Shown one piece after another: positions 7,520 through 15,569 of a stretch of 64,000 nt of DNA. Position numbers and translations under genes: made by a program. Positions within the stretch are counted from its first letter, which is position 1; the number at the start of each line of letters is the position of its first letter. A model generated the notes under the pieces. It searched no databases, was not told the origin of the DNA, and worked only from the letters and a program-made list of their open reading frames with translations. Origin of the DNA: Nocardioides sp. Soil805 (GTDB lineage: Bacteria; Actinomycetota; Actinomycetes; Propionibacteriales; Nocardioidaceae); NCBI RefSeq assembly GCF_001429625.1, contig NZ_LMSU01000001.1, positions 625,498-689,497 on the forward strand, given 5' to 3'.

Positions 7520-8065
7520 TCAGGCAGCGGCGTCGTCGCTCCAGGCGGCGAGGTCGGCGACGGCGGCGCGGAACTTGGCCAGCACCTCGTCGTCGTTGAG
7601 CACGTCGACCTCGACGCCCGGCTGGGAGAGCACCACGGTGTCGATGACCTTCGCGCCGGCGATGGTCGCGGAGTGACGGGCGTGCTCGTGCGACCACTTG
7701 CCGCCGTACGGCGTGGGGGTGGTACCGACCGCGGCGAACGGCTTGCCCACGATGGCGCCGGCGCCGTAGGGACGCGAGAGCCAGTCGATGGCGTTGTTGA
7801 GCACGGCAGGCATGGTGCCGTTGTACTCGGGAGTGATCACGAGCACGCGGTCGGCGGCGGCGACCTGCTCGCGCAGGGCGACGGCGGCGGCGGGCGGGGT
7901 GTCGCCGTCGATCTCCTCGTTGTAGAACGGGATCGCGCCGAGGCCCTCGGCGATCTGCAGCGAGACGCCCTCGGGCGCGGAGGCCTGCAGCGTCTCGGCG
8001 AGACGGCGGTTGACGGAGTCGGCGCGCAGGCTGCCGACGAGGACGAGAACACGGGTGTCAGTCAT
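7520..8065 (-). CDS. NAD(P)H-dependent FMN reductase, 181 aa
   Basis: Flavodoxin-like fold. 'VLVGSLRADSVNRRLAE' at residues 7-23 is the FMN phosphate loop, and 'VITPEYNGTMPAVLNNAIDWLSRP' (about 77-100) is the signature of the NADPH:FMN/azo/chromate reductase family. It probably reduces FMN or quinones with NAD(P)H in the cytosol. It is divergent from a TetR gene, with a palindrome 9 bp from its start. That arrangement suggests induction by a small molecule through that regulator. Confidence 0.88.
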   Translation of the reverse strand: MTDTRVLVLVGSLRADSVNRRLAETLQASAPEGVSLQIAEGLGAIPFYNEEIDGDTPPAAAVALREQVAAADRVLVITPEYNGTMPAVLNNAIDWLSRPYGAGAIVGKPFAAVGTTPTPYGGKWSHEHARHSATIAGAKVIDTVVLSQPGVEVDVLNDDEVLAKFRAAVADLAAWSDDAAA

Positions 8066-8073
8066 GCAGGATC

Positions 8074-8093
8074 AAACGGACCGTGGTCCGGTT
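8074..8093. promoter_or_regulatory. Palindromic operator candidate between FMN reductase and TetR gene
   Basis: The sequence aaacggaccGTggtccggtt has perfect 6-bp arms (cggacc/ggtccg), a 2-bp centre and partly matching flanks. It lies 9 bp upstream of the FMN reductase start and 66 bp from the regulator start. Size and position fit a TetR dimer site controlling the reductase. Confidence 0.6.
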
Positions 8094-8158
8094 GTATTCC
8101 CGTGGGTGTCGCACATTTCCGGGTGATCGCGTGTGGCCTCCCCACTAGCCTTGACCCC

Positions 8159-8749
8159 GTGCCGATCAGCCTCCCGATGGCGGACTCCCCGCCTCCCGAG
8201 CGGGCCGACGCCGCGCGCAACCGCGAGATCATCCTCGCCGCTGCGCTGCGCCTGGTGGAGACCCGGGGGGTCGACTGCGTGACCATGGACACGGTCGCCT
8301 CCGAGGCCGGCGTCGGCAAGGGCACGCTGTTCCGGCGCTTCGAGAGTCGTGAAGGGCTCATGGCCGCGGTCCTCAACACCTCGGAGACCCAGTGGCAGGC
8401 CTCGGTGATCGGTGGCCCGCCTCCCCTCGGGCCGGGGGCGCCACCGATGGAGCGGCTGCTGGCCTTCGGGCACTCACGGCTGCGCGCCAACCTGGTGTCC
8501 GCCTCGCTCATCGAGGCGGCCGGGCGGGCGGGCCAGCGGTCGGTCGCGGCGATGTCGTTCGCCAACATGCACGTGCGCTACCTCCTCCGGGAGCTCGGCG
8601 TCGAAGGCGACCTGCCCCTGCTCGCCACCGCGATCCTCGCTCCCCTCGAGCTGGTCGTGCTGGAGCAGCAGGTCGAGCGGGAGCGGATCCCCGTCGAGCG
8701 CCTGGAGGCGGCCTGGGACGACCTGGTCCGCCGGGTCGTCGGGCACTGA
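8159..8749 (+). CDS. TetR-family regulator of the FMN reductase, 196 aa
   Basis: The N-terminal HTH (about residues 17-62: 'NREIILAAALRLVETRGVDCVTMDTVASEAGVGKGTLFRRFESREGL') is complete, with the usual 'KGTLFRRF' recognition helix. The helical C-terminal domain would bind an inducer. The start is GTG 8159; an ATG at 8177 is also in frame. Neither has a Shine-Dalgarno, so translation may be leaderless. It probably represses the divergent reductase gene via the palindrome at 8074. Confidence 0.85.
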   Translation: MPISLPMADSPPPERADAARNREIILAAALRLVETRGVDCVTMDTVASEAGVGKGTLFRRFESREGLMAAVLNTSETQWQASVIGGPPPLGPGAPPMERLLAFGHSRLRANLVSASLIEAAGRAGQRSVAAMSFANMHVRYLLRELGVEGDLPLLATAILAPLELVVLEQQVERERIPVERLEAAWDDLVRRVVGH

Positions 8750-8762
8750 GAGGGCCCCGGGC

Positions 8763-9125
8763 TCAGCCCACGGCGGAGGCGGCGATCACGGCGCCGAGGC
8801 CCCACAGCGCGGCACCCGCCACGAGGGCCACCAGCGGCACCCACCAGGCGGGCAGCCGTCGCACGATGCGGACGATCACGACCACCAGGGCGACCACGAA
8901 CACCACCACCGGCGATCCGGCGGCCACCAGGACCCCCAGCCCGATCTGGCCCCCGTTGCACTCCGTGTCGCCCGTGCACCCGTCCGAGACCATCGCGAAG
9001 AACAGCCCGAGGAACGACGCGACCGGCACGAGCACGGCCAGCCCGACCATGAGCAGCGCGGTCACGCCGCGCTCGACGGTCGAGGTCTGGCGCGGGAGGT
9101 CGTCGTACGTCACGGGCTCGGTCAC
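8763..9125 (-). CDS. Small membrane protein, three predicted helices
   Basis: A 120-aa protein with hydrophobic segments at about 21-44, 60-87 and 92-118. Between the first two is a short external loop with two cysteines ('DGCTGDTECNGG') that could form a disulfide. Start is GTG 9125. I do not recognise the family. Its stop is 13 bp from the convergent TetR gene. Upstream on the same strand, 21 bp away, is the cimA stop, so it may be read through from cimA. Confidence 0.6.
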   Translation of the reverse strand: MTEPVTYDDLPRQTSTVERGVTALLMVGLAVLVPVASFLGLFFAMVSDGCTGDTECNGGQIGLGVLVAAGSPVVVFVVALVVVIVRIVRRLPAWWVPLVALVAGAALWGLGAVIAASAVG

Positions 9126-9146
9126 GGCACGAACCTAGGGCACGCC

Positions 9147-10727
9147 CTACCGGTGGTGGCGCCGCAGACCGAAGGTGAGCCCGTCGACCAGGGCGCCCCA
9201 CGACGCCTCGATGACGTTGTGGCCGACTCCCACGGTGACCCACGAGGACTCCCCGTCGGTGGTCTCGATGAGCACCCGGGTGATCGCGTCGGTGCCGTGC
9301 CCCTGGTCGAGGATCCGCACCTTGTAGTCGATGAGCTCGAACTTGGCGACCTCGGGGAACGCCTGCCCGATCGCGCTGCGGAGTGCGGCGTCGAGCGCGT
9401 TGACCGGCCCGTTGCCCTCCCCCGTCACGACGTACCGCACGCCCTCGGCCCGGAGCTTGACCGTCGCCTCCGAGACCGCCTCGGCCGCAGGGGAGGTCTC
9501 GGTGATCACCCGCCACGACTCGATGTCGAAGTACGACGGACGCACGCCCTCGACCTCCTCGACGAGCAGCAGCTCGAAGGAGGCGTCCGCGGCCTCGAAG
9601 GTGTAGCCGCCCTGCTCGAGCCGCTTGACCCGGTCGGTGACCCGGGTGACGAGCTCGCGGTCGCCGGAGAGGTCGAAGCCCAGCTCGCGGCCCTTGAGCT
9701 CGATCGAGGCCCGGCCCGCCATGTCGGAGACCAGCAGTCGCATGTCGTTGCCGACGCCCGTGGGGTCCATGTGCTGGTAGAGGTCGGGGTCGACCTTGAT
9801 GGCCGAGGCGTGCAGGCCGGCCTTGTGCGCGAAGGCGGACGTGCCGACGTACGGCTGCCGCGACGCCGGCGGGACGTTCGTGACCTCGGCGACGGCGTGC
9901 GCGATCCGGGTCGCCTCGCCGAGCAGCCCGGGCGGCAGGACCGTGCGGTCCAGCTTGAGCTCGAGGTTGGCGACCACCGAGACGAGGTCGGCGTTGCCGG
10001 TGCGCTCGCCGTACCCGTTGATGGTGCCCTGCACGTGGGTGGCGCCGGCGTCGACGGCGGCCAGGGTGTTGGCCACCGCGCAGCCGGTGTCGTTGTGGCA
10101 GTGGATGCCCACCCGTGCGCCGGTGGTCTCGATCACGTCGTGCACGACGTCGCCCACCCAGTCCGGCAGCATGCCGCCGTTGGTGTCGCACAACGCGACC
10201 ACCTCGGCACCCGCCTCGGCCGCGGTGCGCAGCACCTCGAGGGCGTAGTCGCGGTTGGACCGGTAGCCGTCGAAGAAGTGCTCGGCGTCGAGGAAGACCG
10301 TCTGGCCGGACTCGCGCAGGTGGGTGATCGTGTCGCGGACCATCGCGAGGTTCTCCTCGAGCGTGGTGCGCAGGGCGAGCTCGACGTGGCGCTCGTGCGA
10401 CTTGGCGACCAGCGTGACCACCGAGGCGCCGCTGTCGCGCAGGGCCGCGACGAGCGGGTCGTCGGCCGCCGCGACGCCGGCGCGCCGGGTCGCCCCGAAC
10501 GCCGCGAGCCGGGCGTGCCGCAGGTCGAGCTCCTGGGAGGCGCGGCGGAAGAACTCGGTGTCCTTGGGGTTGGCCCCGGGCCAGCCGCCCTCGATGTAGC
10601 CGACGCCCAGCCCGTCGAGCTGGCGCGCGATGGTCAGCTTGTCGGCCACGGAGAGGTTGAGCCCCTCCTGCTGCGCGCCGTCGCGCAGCGTCGTGTCGTA
10701 GACGTGGAAGGAGCCCTGCAGGTCCAT
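9147..10727 (-). CDS. cimA: (R)-citramalate synthase CimA
   Basis: A 526-aa enzyme of the IPM/homocitrate/citramalate synthase family. The N-terminus [20 protein letters not shown] plus '[29 protein letters not shown]' is specific to the CimA branch. The catalytic TIM barrel has the '[13 protein letters not shown]' metal-binding motif, and a C-terminal LeuA-type allosteric dimer domain follows. It condenses pyruvate and acetyl-CoA, giving a threonine-independent route to 2-oxobutyrate and isoleucine. The ATG at 10727 has AGAAGAG upstream; a longer frame would run into the leader terminator. An Ile-rich leader ORF and terminator lie upstream. Confidence 0.92.
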   Translation of the reverse strand: MDLQGSFHVYDTTLRDGAQQEGLNLSVADKLTIARQLDGLGVGYIEGGWPGANPKDTEFFRRASQELDLRHARLAAFGATRRAGVAAADDPLVAALRDSGASVVTLVAKSHERHVELALRTTLEENLAMVRDTITHLRESGQTVFLDAEHFFDGYRSNRDYALEVLRTAAEAGAEVVALCDTNGGMLPDWVGDVVHDVIETTGARVGIHCHNDTGCAVANTLAAVDAGATHVQGTINGYGERTGNADLVSVVANLELKLDRTVLPPGLLGEATRIAHAVAEVTNVPPASRQPYVGTSAFAHKAGLHASAIKVDPDLYQHMDPTGVGNDMRLLVSDMAGRASIELKGRELGFDLSGDRELVTRVTDRVKRLEQGGYTFEAADASFELLLVEEVEGVRPSYFDIESWRVITETSPAAEAVSEATVKLRAEGVRYVVTGEGNGPVNALDAALRSAIGQAFPEVAKFELIDYKVRILDQGHGTDAITRVLIETTDGESSWVTVGVGHNVIEASWGALVDGLTFGLRRHHR

Positions 10728-10767
10728 CGATCTCTTCTCTCGGGCGGGAGCAGCTGTGTCGGGGTAC

Positions 10768-10794
10768 AAAAAAACCTCCCGGGGTGCAGGAGGT
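10768..10794 (-). terminator. Intrinsic terminator/attenuator in the cimA leader
   Basis: On the minus strand ACCTCC (10794-10789) pairs with GGAGGT (10779-10774) across a 9-nt loop, followed at once by an uninterrupted run of Ts ending at 10768. It lies between the leader ORF (stop at 10819) and the cimA start at 10727. A terminator inside a leader, upstream of the gene it serves, is the hallmark of transcription attenuation. The stem is short, as expected if it must compete with an alternative fold. Confidence 0.8.
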
Positions 10795-10818
10795 CGGCGC
10801 GGCGGGGGTCCCGTCGCG

Positions 10819-10848
10819 CTAGGAAATGATGATCGTGCTCGTCGTCAC
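10819..10848 (-). CDS. cimA leader peptide MTTSTIIIS
   Basis: A nine-codon ORF (GTG start, TAG stop) encodes M-T-T-S-T-I-I-I-S. Three consecutive isoleucine codons stand before the stop, 25 nt ahead of the terminator stem. Isoleucine is the end product of the citramalate pathway, so ribosome stalling at the Ile codons would couple cimA to charged tRNA-Ile. The GGAGG before the GTG is only 1 nt away, too close for a normal ribosome site. The hexamer CACAGT ends 6 nt before the GTG, so a leaderless transcript is plausible. Confidence 0.75.
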   Translation of the reverse strand: MTTSTIIIS

Positions 10849-10932
10849 GCCTCCACTGTGCCACGGCGCCGGGCGGGGAGGTCGTGTGTCTCGCGATCCG
10901 GCCGCGGCCGGTGGGTGGGCGAGGATGGACCG

Positions 10933-11985
10933 GTGAGACGCCCCTCGATCGCATCCGGGCTCGCTGCGGAGCTGGTCCGGGTCAACCCCGCCGCCGGAGC
11001 GCACCGGGTGGCTGTCCGGGCCGCGGTGTCGGTCGCGGTTCCCCTGCTGCTGCTGTGGTCCGTGGACCGGGTCGAGTGGTCCATCTATGCCGCCTTCGGC
11101 GCGTTCACCGCGTTGTACGGGCGCACCCACGTGCACCTGTCCCGCCTGCAGATGCAGGCTGCCGCCGGCGCGCTGCTCGTCTCGGTCACCGTCCTCGGCG
11201 TCGTCGTCGGCACGTCCTCGCACCGGGCCTGGCTGGCCGTGCCGGTCGCCGGGGTGGTCGCCGCGATCGGCTCGCTGTTCTCCGACGCCATGGACTGGCA
11301 CCCGCCCGGCCCGCTGTTCCTCGTCTTCGCCTTCGCCGCCTGCGCGTCCATCCCCAGCCATCCCGTCGACGTGGCGGTCGCGGCGGGCGTCGCGCTCGCA
11401 AGTGCGGCGTTCGCCGCGCTGATCGGGTACGCCGGGTCGGCCTGGCGCTCGATCCGCGTGCCGGGCGCGCCGCGGACGACGTGGCGGCGTACGGCGTTCA
11501 GGGACGTCGCGCGCCGGCACCTGGCCCGCAACGTGGGCGGAGTCGTGCTCGCCGGGTCGATCTCGACCGCGGCCGGGATCGGGCACCCCTACTGGGCGAT
11601 GGTCTCTGCCGTGGTGCCACTGGCGGCCACCCGTCCCTCGGCGCAGGTGGTGCGCGGCGTGCACCGGGTCATCGGCACCTTCGTCGGGCTGGCGGCGGCC
11701 GCGGTGCTCCTCGCCCTCGACCCGGGCGGCCTCGTCCTGATCCTGGTGGTGGTGGCGCTGCAGTGCGCCGCCGAGCTGCTGGTGGGGCGCAACTACGCCC
11801 TGGCCCTGGTCGCCATCACGCCCCTGGCCCTGCTGATGGTGCACCTCGCGGCGCCGACCCCGGCCCGCGTGCTGCTGGAGGACCGCGGCGTCGAGACCGT
11901 GATCGGCGTGGCCGTCGGTCTCGCGATCGGCTACCTCACCCGGGACCGCTCCGGACCGGCGCTCAGAGCCAGCTCGGCAGGCTGA
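10933..11985 (+). CDS. FUSC-family membrane protein, 350 aa
   Basis: Two sets of hydrophobic helices (about residues 28-150 and 195-345) flank a short cytoplasmic segment. This repeat layout is seen in FUSC/aromatic-acid-exporter-type inner membrane proteins. Conserved-looking stretches are 'WSIYAAFGAFTALYGRTH' near the N-terminus and 'HPYWAMVSAVVPLAATRPSAQVVRGVHRVIGTFVG' in the second half. It is presumably an exporter component; the substrate is unknown. GTG 10933 has GAGGA 7 nt upstream. The 3' end overlaps the convergent kinase by 23 bp. Confidence 0.78.
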   Translation: MRRPSIASGLAAELVRVNPAAGAHRVAVRAAVSVAVPLLLLWSVDRVEWSIYAAFGAFTALYGRTHVHLSRLQMQAAAGALLVSVTVLGVVVGTSSHRAWLAVPVAGVVAAIGSLFSDAMDWHPPGPLFLVFAFAACASIPSHPVDVAVAAGVALASAAFAALIGYAGSAWRSIRVPGAPRTTWRRTAFRDVARRHLARNVGGVVLAGSISTAAGIGHPYWAMVSAVVPLAATRPSAQVVRGVHRVIGTFVGLAAAAVLLALDPGGLVLILVVVALQCAAELLVGRNYALALVAITPLALLMVHLAAPTPARVLLEDRGVETVIGVAVGLAIGYLTRDRSGPALRASSAG

Positions 11986-13612
11986 CGTCCGCGAAGGGCC
12001 GGTCCGCGGCGGGCGCCCAGGACGTGCCGTCGCTGGTGACGATCGCGGCGAGACCGGTGGCCCCGGCCAGCAGCACCACGGTGGTGAGCAGCCACGGGAC
12101 GCCCCGGGCCGCGACGGGGTGGCTCAGCCGTTGCAGCGGGCCGCGCAGCCGTGAGCTCCCCGGCCCCCACCACATCGCGAGGGCGAGCACGACCCCGATG
12201 GCGGCCAGGCTCGGCGTCATCGCGACCCCGGCGGCGAAGCACAGCAGCGCCGCGGCCAGCGCGAGGCCGAGGCTCCACGTCACCAGCAGGAGCGTGCCCG
12301 GGACCGCGGCCAGCACGTGCCAGGGGGTGGCGAGCAGCAGCTGGGGCGCGTCGTACCACTTGACGCCGCGCACCCGGCGACGGGCACCGGCCGCGCTGGC
12401 GGCCAGCGAGCCACTGCGCAGCAGAAAGGCGACGACGGCGAGCAGGAGGGTGGTGAGGTACGGCGCGACGGCGACGCCCGCGCCGACGACGCCGGCGCCG
12501 GCGAGGACCAGGACGGCGCGCCGGAACCGCTCGAGCCCGCCGACCCGTGGCGGTGGCGCCCAGGGCGGCGCACCGGCTCCCGGCTCACGGAGCGCCTCGG
12601 TGTCGCCGTCCTCGGGCAGGACACGGGTGGGCCGGGGCGCCGGATCGAACCCGCCCTGCGGGCGCGGGTCGAACCCGCCTCCCGGGCCGGGGCCCGGACC
12701 GGCGTCGCGGGCGACCACCTCGGTGGTGTCGTACGCCGGGGCGAGCGAGGCGACGGCCATCGGCACGGTGAAGGGGTCGGGCTCGCGCTCGACCGCGGAG
12801 GGCAGCAGCCGGTCGAGCCACTCCCGCAGCTCCGGCAGGGACGGACGGCGGGCGGGGTCGGGGTCCAGGGCCTCCTCGATCGCGGGCCCCAGCACGGGGT
12901 CGAGACCGGAGAGGTCGTGCTCGCCGCGGCGCACCCGGTCCATCACCGCGACCGACGGGCCCCGGCCGAAGGGCGCGCGGCCGAGGCCGGCGAAGGCCAC
13001 CGTCGCGGCCCACGAGTGGACGTCGGAGGCCGCCGTGGCGTCGTCGCCGTGCAGGATCTCGGGCGCAAGGTAGCCCGGCGTGCCCAGCAGCCACCCGGTG
13101 TGGGTGAGCTTGGGGTCGTCGGCGACGCGGGCGAGGCCGAAGTCGATGAGGATCGGGGTGCGGCCCTCCATCAGCACGTTGGAGGGCTTGATGTCGCGGT
13201 GCAGCACCCCGACGGCGTGCACCGCGGCCAGCGCCTCGGCCAGGCAGCTCGCGGCCCACACGAGGTCGGCGCCGGTCAGCGGGCCCTCCTCGTGGACGTG
13301 GTCGTGCAGCGAGAGGCCCGGCACGTAGCGGGTGGCCACGAACGGGATGTCGCCCCACGGGTCGGCGTCCACGATCTCCGCGACCCGCCGGTTGGTGATC
13401 CGGCTGAGGCTGTTGACCTCCCTCGCCAGCCGCTGGCGGGCCTCGTCGTCGCCGACGATGTGGGGGCGCAGGACCTTGAGGGCCACCCGCTCCCCTCCCG
13501 GACGCCTGGCCAGGTGGACCACCCCCATGCCGCCCTCACCGAGGCGGGTCAGCAGCTCGTAGCCGCCCACCCGGAGACCGGGAGGCGCCTGCTCGGGGCG
13601 GGACGTGGTCAC
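11963..13612 (-). CDS. Serine/threonine protein kinase with multi-helix membrane tail
   Basis: A 549-aa protein. The Hanks kinase domain (about 18-275) has the glycine loop GEGGMG (25-30), Lys46, HRDIKPSN (138-145) and DFG (157-159), so it looks active. A Pro/Gly-rich linker (about 310-355) follows. The last 190 residues hold several hydrophobic segments and end without a PASTA or other extracellular sensor. Most actinobacterial membrane kinases have one helix and an outside domain; here the input is probably intramembrane. It lies 9 bp downstream of the degenerate AMP-binding gene and may be cotranscribed with it. Confidence 0.9.
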   Translation of the reverse strand: MTTSRPEQAPPGLRVGGYELLTRLGEGGMGVVHLARRPGGERVALKVLRPHIVGDDEARQRLAREVNSLSRITNRRVAEIVDADPWGDIPFVATRYVPGLSLHDHVHEEGPLTGADLVWAASCLAEALAAVHAVGVLHRDIKPSNVLMEGRTPILIDFGLARVADDPKLTHTGWLLGTPGYLAPEILHGDDATAASDVHSWAATVAFAGLGRAPFGRGPSVAVMDRVRRGEHDLSGLDPVLGPAIEEALDPDPARRPSLPELREWLDRLLPSAVEREPDPFTVPMAVASLAPAYDTTEVVARDAGPGPGPGGGFDPRPQGGFDPAPRPTRVLPEDGDTEALREPGAGAPPWAPPPRVGGLERFRRAVLVLAGAGVVGAGVAVAPYLTTLLLAVVAFLLRSGSLAASAAGARRRVRGVKWYDAPQLLLATPWHVLAAVPGTLLLVTWSLGLALAAALLCFAAGVAMTPSLAAIGVVLALAMWWGPGSSRLRGPLQRLSHPVAARGVPWLLTTVVLLAGATGLAAIVTSDGTSWAPAADRPFADVSLPSWL

Positions 13613-13621
13613 GCACGGAGA

Positions 13622-14410
13622 TTACCCGGACCCACCCCTGCCCGCGTCGAGGACGACGCCGAAACCCCTGGCCAGCTGGGCGGCGAGCAGCCCGTGCGCG
13701 GCCGGCAGGCTGAGGGACGCGTCGAGGGTCCGCACGGCGTCGCCGCCCCCCGGCTCGGCGGCCGCCCCCTCGACGACCCAGTCGCCGTGCGTGCCGGGGA
13801 TGCCGCCCGCGGGCGACCCGGGCGGGTGCAGCACGGTGGCGAGCGTGTCGGGGCGCACGGCGGCCACGCGCCGTACGACGGTCGCGGCGTCGCGGGCGAG
13901 CACGTCCTCGCCGTGGGCCAGCAGCGCCTCGAGCGTCATCACCCGACGGTCGGGGTAGTCCCCGTCGAGCTGCACGACCTTGCGGACGCCGCGGATGTCA
14001 CCGCGGACCACCCGCAGCTTGTCCACCTGCTCGACGTCCTCGGCCAGGACGACCACGGACCCCGACCCGTGGACGAGCCGCGCGACGTCGGCGGGCGCGC
14101 TCGCGGGATCGAGGACGGTCGTCGCCGCGCCCGCGCACAGGACGGCGAGGTGGCCCAGCACCGCGTCGGCGCGGGTCGAGGACAGGATCGCGACCCGGTC
14201 ACCCGGCTCGACCCCGAGCCCGACGAGCCCCGCGGCGAGCGGCTCGACCAGCGCCCGGGTCTCGGCCCAGGTCACCTGCTCGGTGGCCTCCCGCGCACGG
14301 GTGCGGACGAGGTGGTGGTAGGCCACGGCGTCCGGCGCCGCGTGCGCGCGCGCCCACAGCAGGCTCGCGAGCGTCGTCGCCTCGGTGGTCCCCTGCGCCA
14401 CCTCGTCCAC
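13622..14410 (-). CDS. Truncated, degenerate AMP-binding (acyl-CoA synthetase-like) protein
   Basis: A 262-aa protein resembling the N-terminal part of long-chain acyl-CoA synthetases: 'LLWARAHAAPDAVAYHH', 'EQVTWAETRALVEPLAAGLVG', 'GDRVAILSSTRADAVLGHLAV'. At the place where the ATP-binding P-loop (T-S-G-T-T-G-x-P-K-G) should be, it reads 'LHPPGSPAGGIPGTHGDW', having lost the essential Ser/Thr/Lys residues. Everything after about residue 190 of a normal enzyme is missing. It is either a pseudogene in a still-open frame or a non-catalytic descendant. GTG 14410 has GAGGGGGA 7-8 nt upstream. It sits between ilvE and the kinase gene. Confidence 0.7.
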   Translation of the reverse strand: MDEVAQGTTEATTLASLLWARAHAAPDAVAYHHLVRTRAREATEQVTWAETRALVEPLAAGLVGLGVEPGDRVAILSSTRADAVLGHLAVLCAGAATTVLDPASAPADVARLVHGSGSVVVLAEDVEQVDKLRVVRGDIRGVRKVVQLDGDYPDRRVMTLEALLAHGEDVLARDAATVVRRVAAVRPDTLATVLHPPGSPAGGIPGTHGDWVVEGAAAEPGGGDAVRTLDASLSLPAAHGLLAAQLARGFGVVLDAGRGGSG

Positions 14411-14467
14411 GGTCGAGTCCCCCTCGTGCCCCCGGCACGTCACCTGGCCCGGGTCCGGGCCGGGTCG

Positions 14468-15547
14468 TCAGCAGACCTGGTGCATCCACCCGAAGGCATC
14501 GTCCGCCCGGCCGAGCTGGATGTCGACCAGCTCCTTGCGGATCCGCATCGTCAGCTCGGTGGACGCCGGAGCCGCCACCTCGCCGCCGTCCCACTTCAGC
14601 GAGCCCACCGGCGTCACGACCGCAGCCGTGCCGCAGGCGAAGATCTCGACGATGTCGCCGCTGGAGACGCCGTCGCGCCACTCGTCGATGGAGAACCTGC
14701 GCTCCTCGACCTGGTGTCCGAGCTTGCCCGCGAGCTCGATGATGGACGCCCGCGTGATGCCCTCGAGGATCGTGCCGGTCGCGGGGGTCACGATGCGGCC
14801 GTCGGCGTGCACGAAGTAGAGGTTCATGCCGCCGAGCTCCTCGACGTACCTGCCCTCCTGGGCGTCGAGGAACACGACCTGGTCGCAGCCCTGGGCCGTC
14901 GCCTGCTGCTGGGCGACCAGCGAGCTGGCGTAGTTGCCACCGGTCTTGGCCGCGCCCATGCCGCCGCGGCCGGCGCGGGTGTAGTCCTCGGTCAGCCACA
15001 GCGTGACCGGCTTGACGCCACCCTTGAAGTACGCGCCGGCCGGCGAGGCGATGACCATGAAGGTCACGTGCTGGGCGGGCCGGACCCCGAGGAAGACCTC
15101 GGAGGCGAACATGAACGGTCGCAGGTAGAGGCTCTTCTCCCCGCCGTCGGGGTTGTCGGGCACCCACCGCTGGTCGACGGTGACGAGCGCGTCGACGGCG
15201 GCCACGAAGTCGTCGGGGTCGAGCACCGGGAAGGCCAGCCGGTCGCTGGAGCGCGCCATCCGCTTGGCGTTCTCCTCGGGGCGGAAGGTCCAGATCGTCC
15301 CGTCGGGGTGGCGGTAGGCCTTCATCCCCTCGAACGTCTCCTGCGCGTAGTGCAGGACGGCGGTGGCCGGGTCGAGGCTCAGGGGGCCGTACGGCGTCAC
15401 CCGGGCGGCGTGCCAGCCCTCCCCCGGCGTCCACTCGACCGTGAACATGTGGTCGGTGAAGTGCGTGCCGAAGCCCGGGTTGGCGAGGATCTCGGCCAGT
15501 CGCGCGTCGTCGACGGGCCGGTCGGTGGCGGTGGTGCTGATGTCCAT
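14468..15547 (-). CDS. ilvE: Branched-chain amino acid aminotransferase IlvE
   Basis: A 359-aa class IV PLP aminotransferase. Residues 60-75 'PATAVLHYAQETFEGMKAY', the PLP lysine Lys201 in 'GAAKTGGNYASS', and 'EELGGMNLYFVH' are standard for IlvE. It performs the last, reversible transamination to Leu, Ile and Val. It begins 22 bp after the leuB stop on the same strand, so leuB-ilvE is a likely transcription unit. Confidence 0.95.
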   Translation of the reverse strand: MDISTTATDRPVDDARLAEILANPGFGTHFTDHMFTVEWTPGEGWHAARVTPYGPLSLDPATAVLHYAQETFEGMKAYRHPDGTIWTFRPEENAKRMARSSDRLAFPVLDPDDFVAAVDALVTVDQRWVPDNPDGGEKSLYLRPFMFASEVFLGVRPAQHVTFMVIASPAGAYFKGGVKPVTLWLTEDYTRAGRGGMGAAKTGGNYASSLVAQQQATAQGCDQVVFLDAQEGRYVEELGGMNLYFVHADGRIVTPATGTILEGITRASIIELAGKLGHQVEERRFSIDEWRDGVSSGDIVEIFACGTAAVVTPVGSLKWDGGEVAAPASTELTMRIRKELVDIQLGRADDAFGWMHQVC

Positions 15548-15569
15548 GGCGTCAGGCTAGCCGCAGCGA

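Noticed and set aside
6011-8749. A 912-codon plus-strand frame
   Set aside because: It reads antisense through the amidase and FMN reductase genes with no domain pattern. Only the last 196 codons, the TetR gene, are coding.
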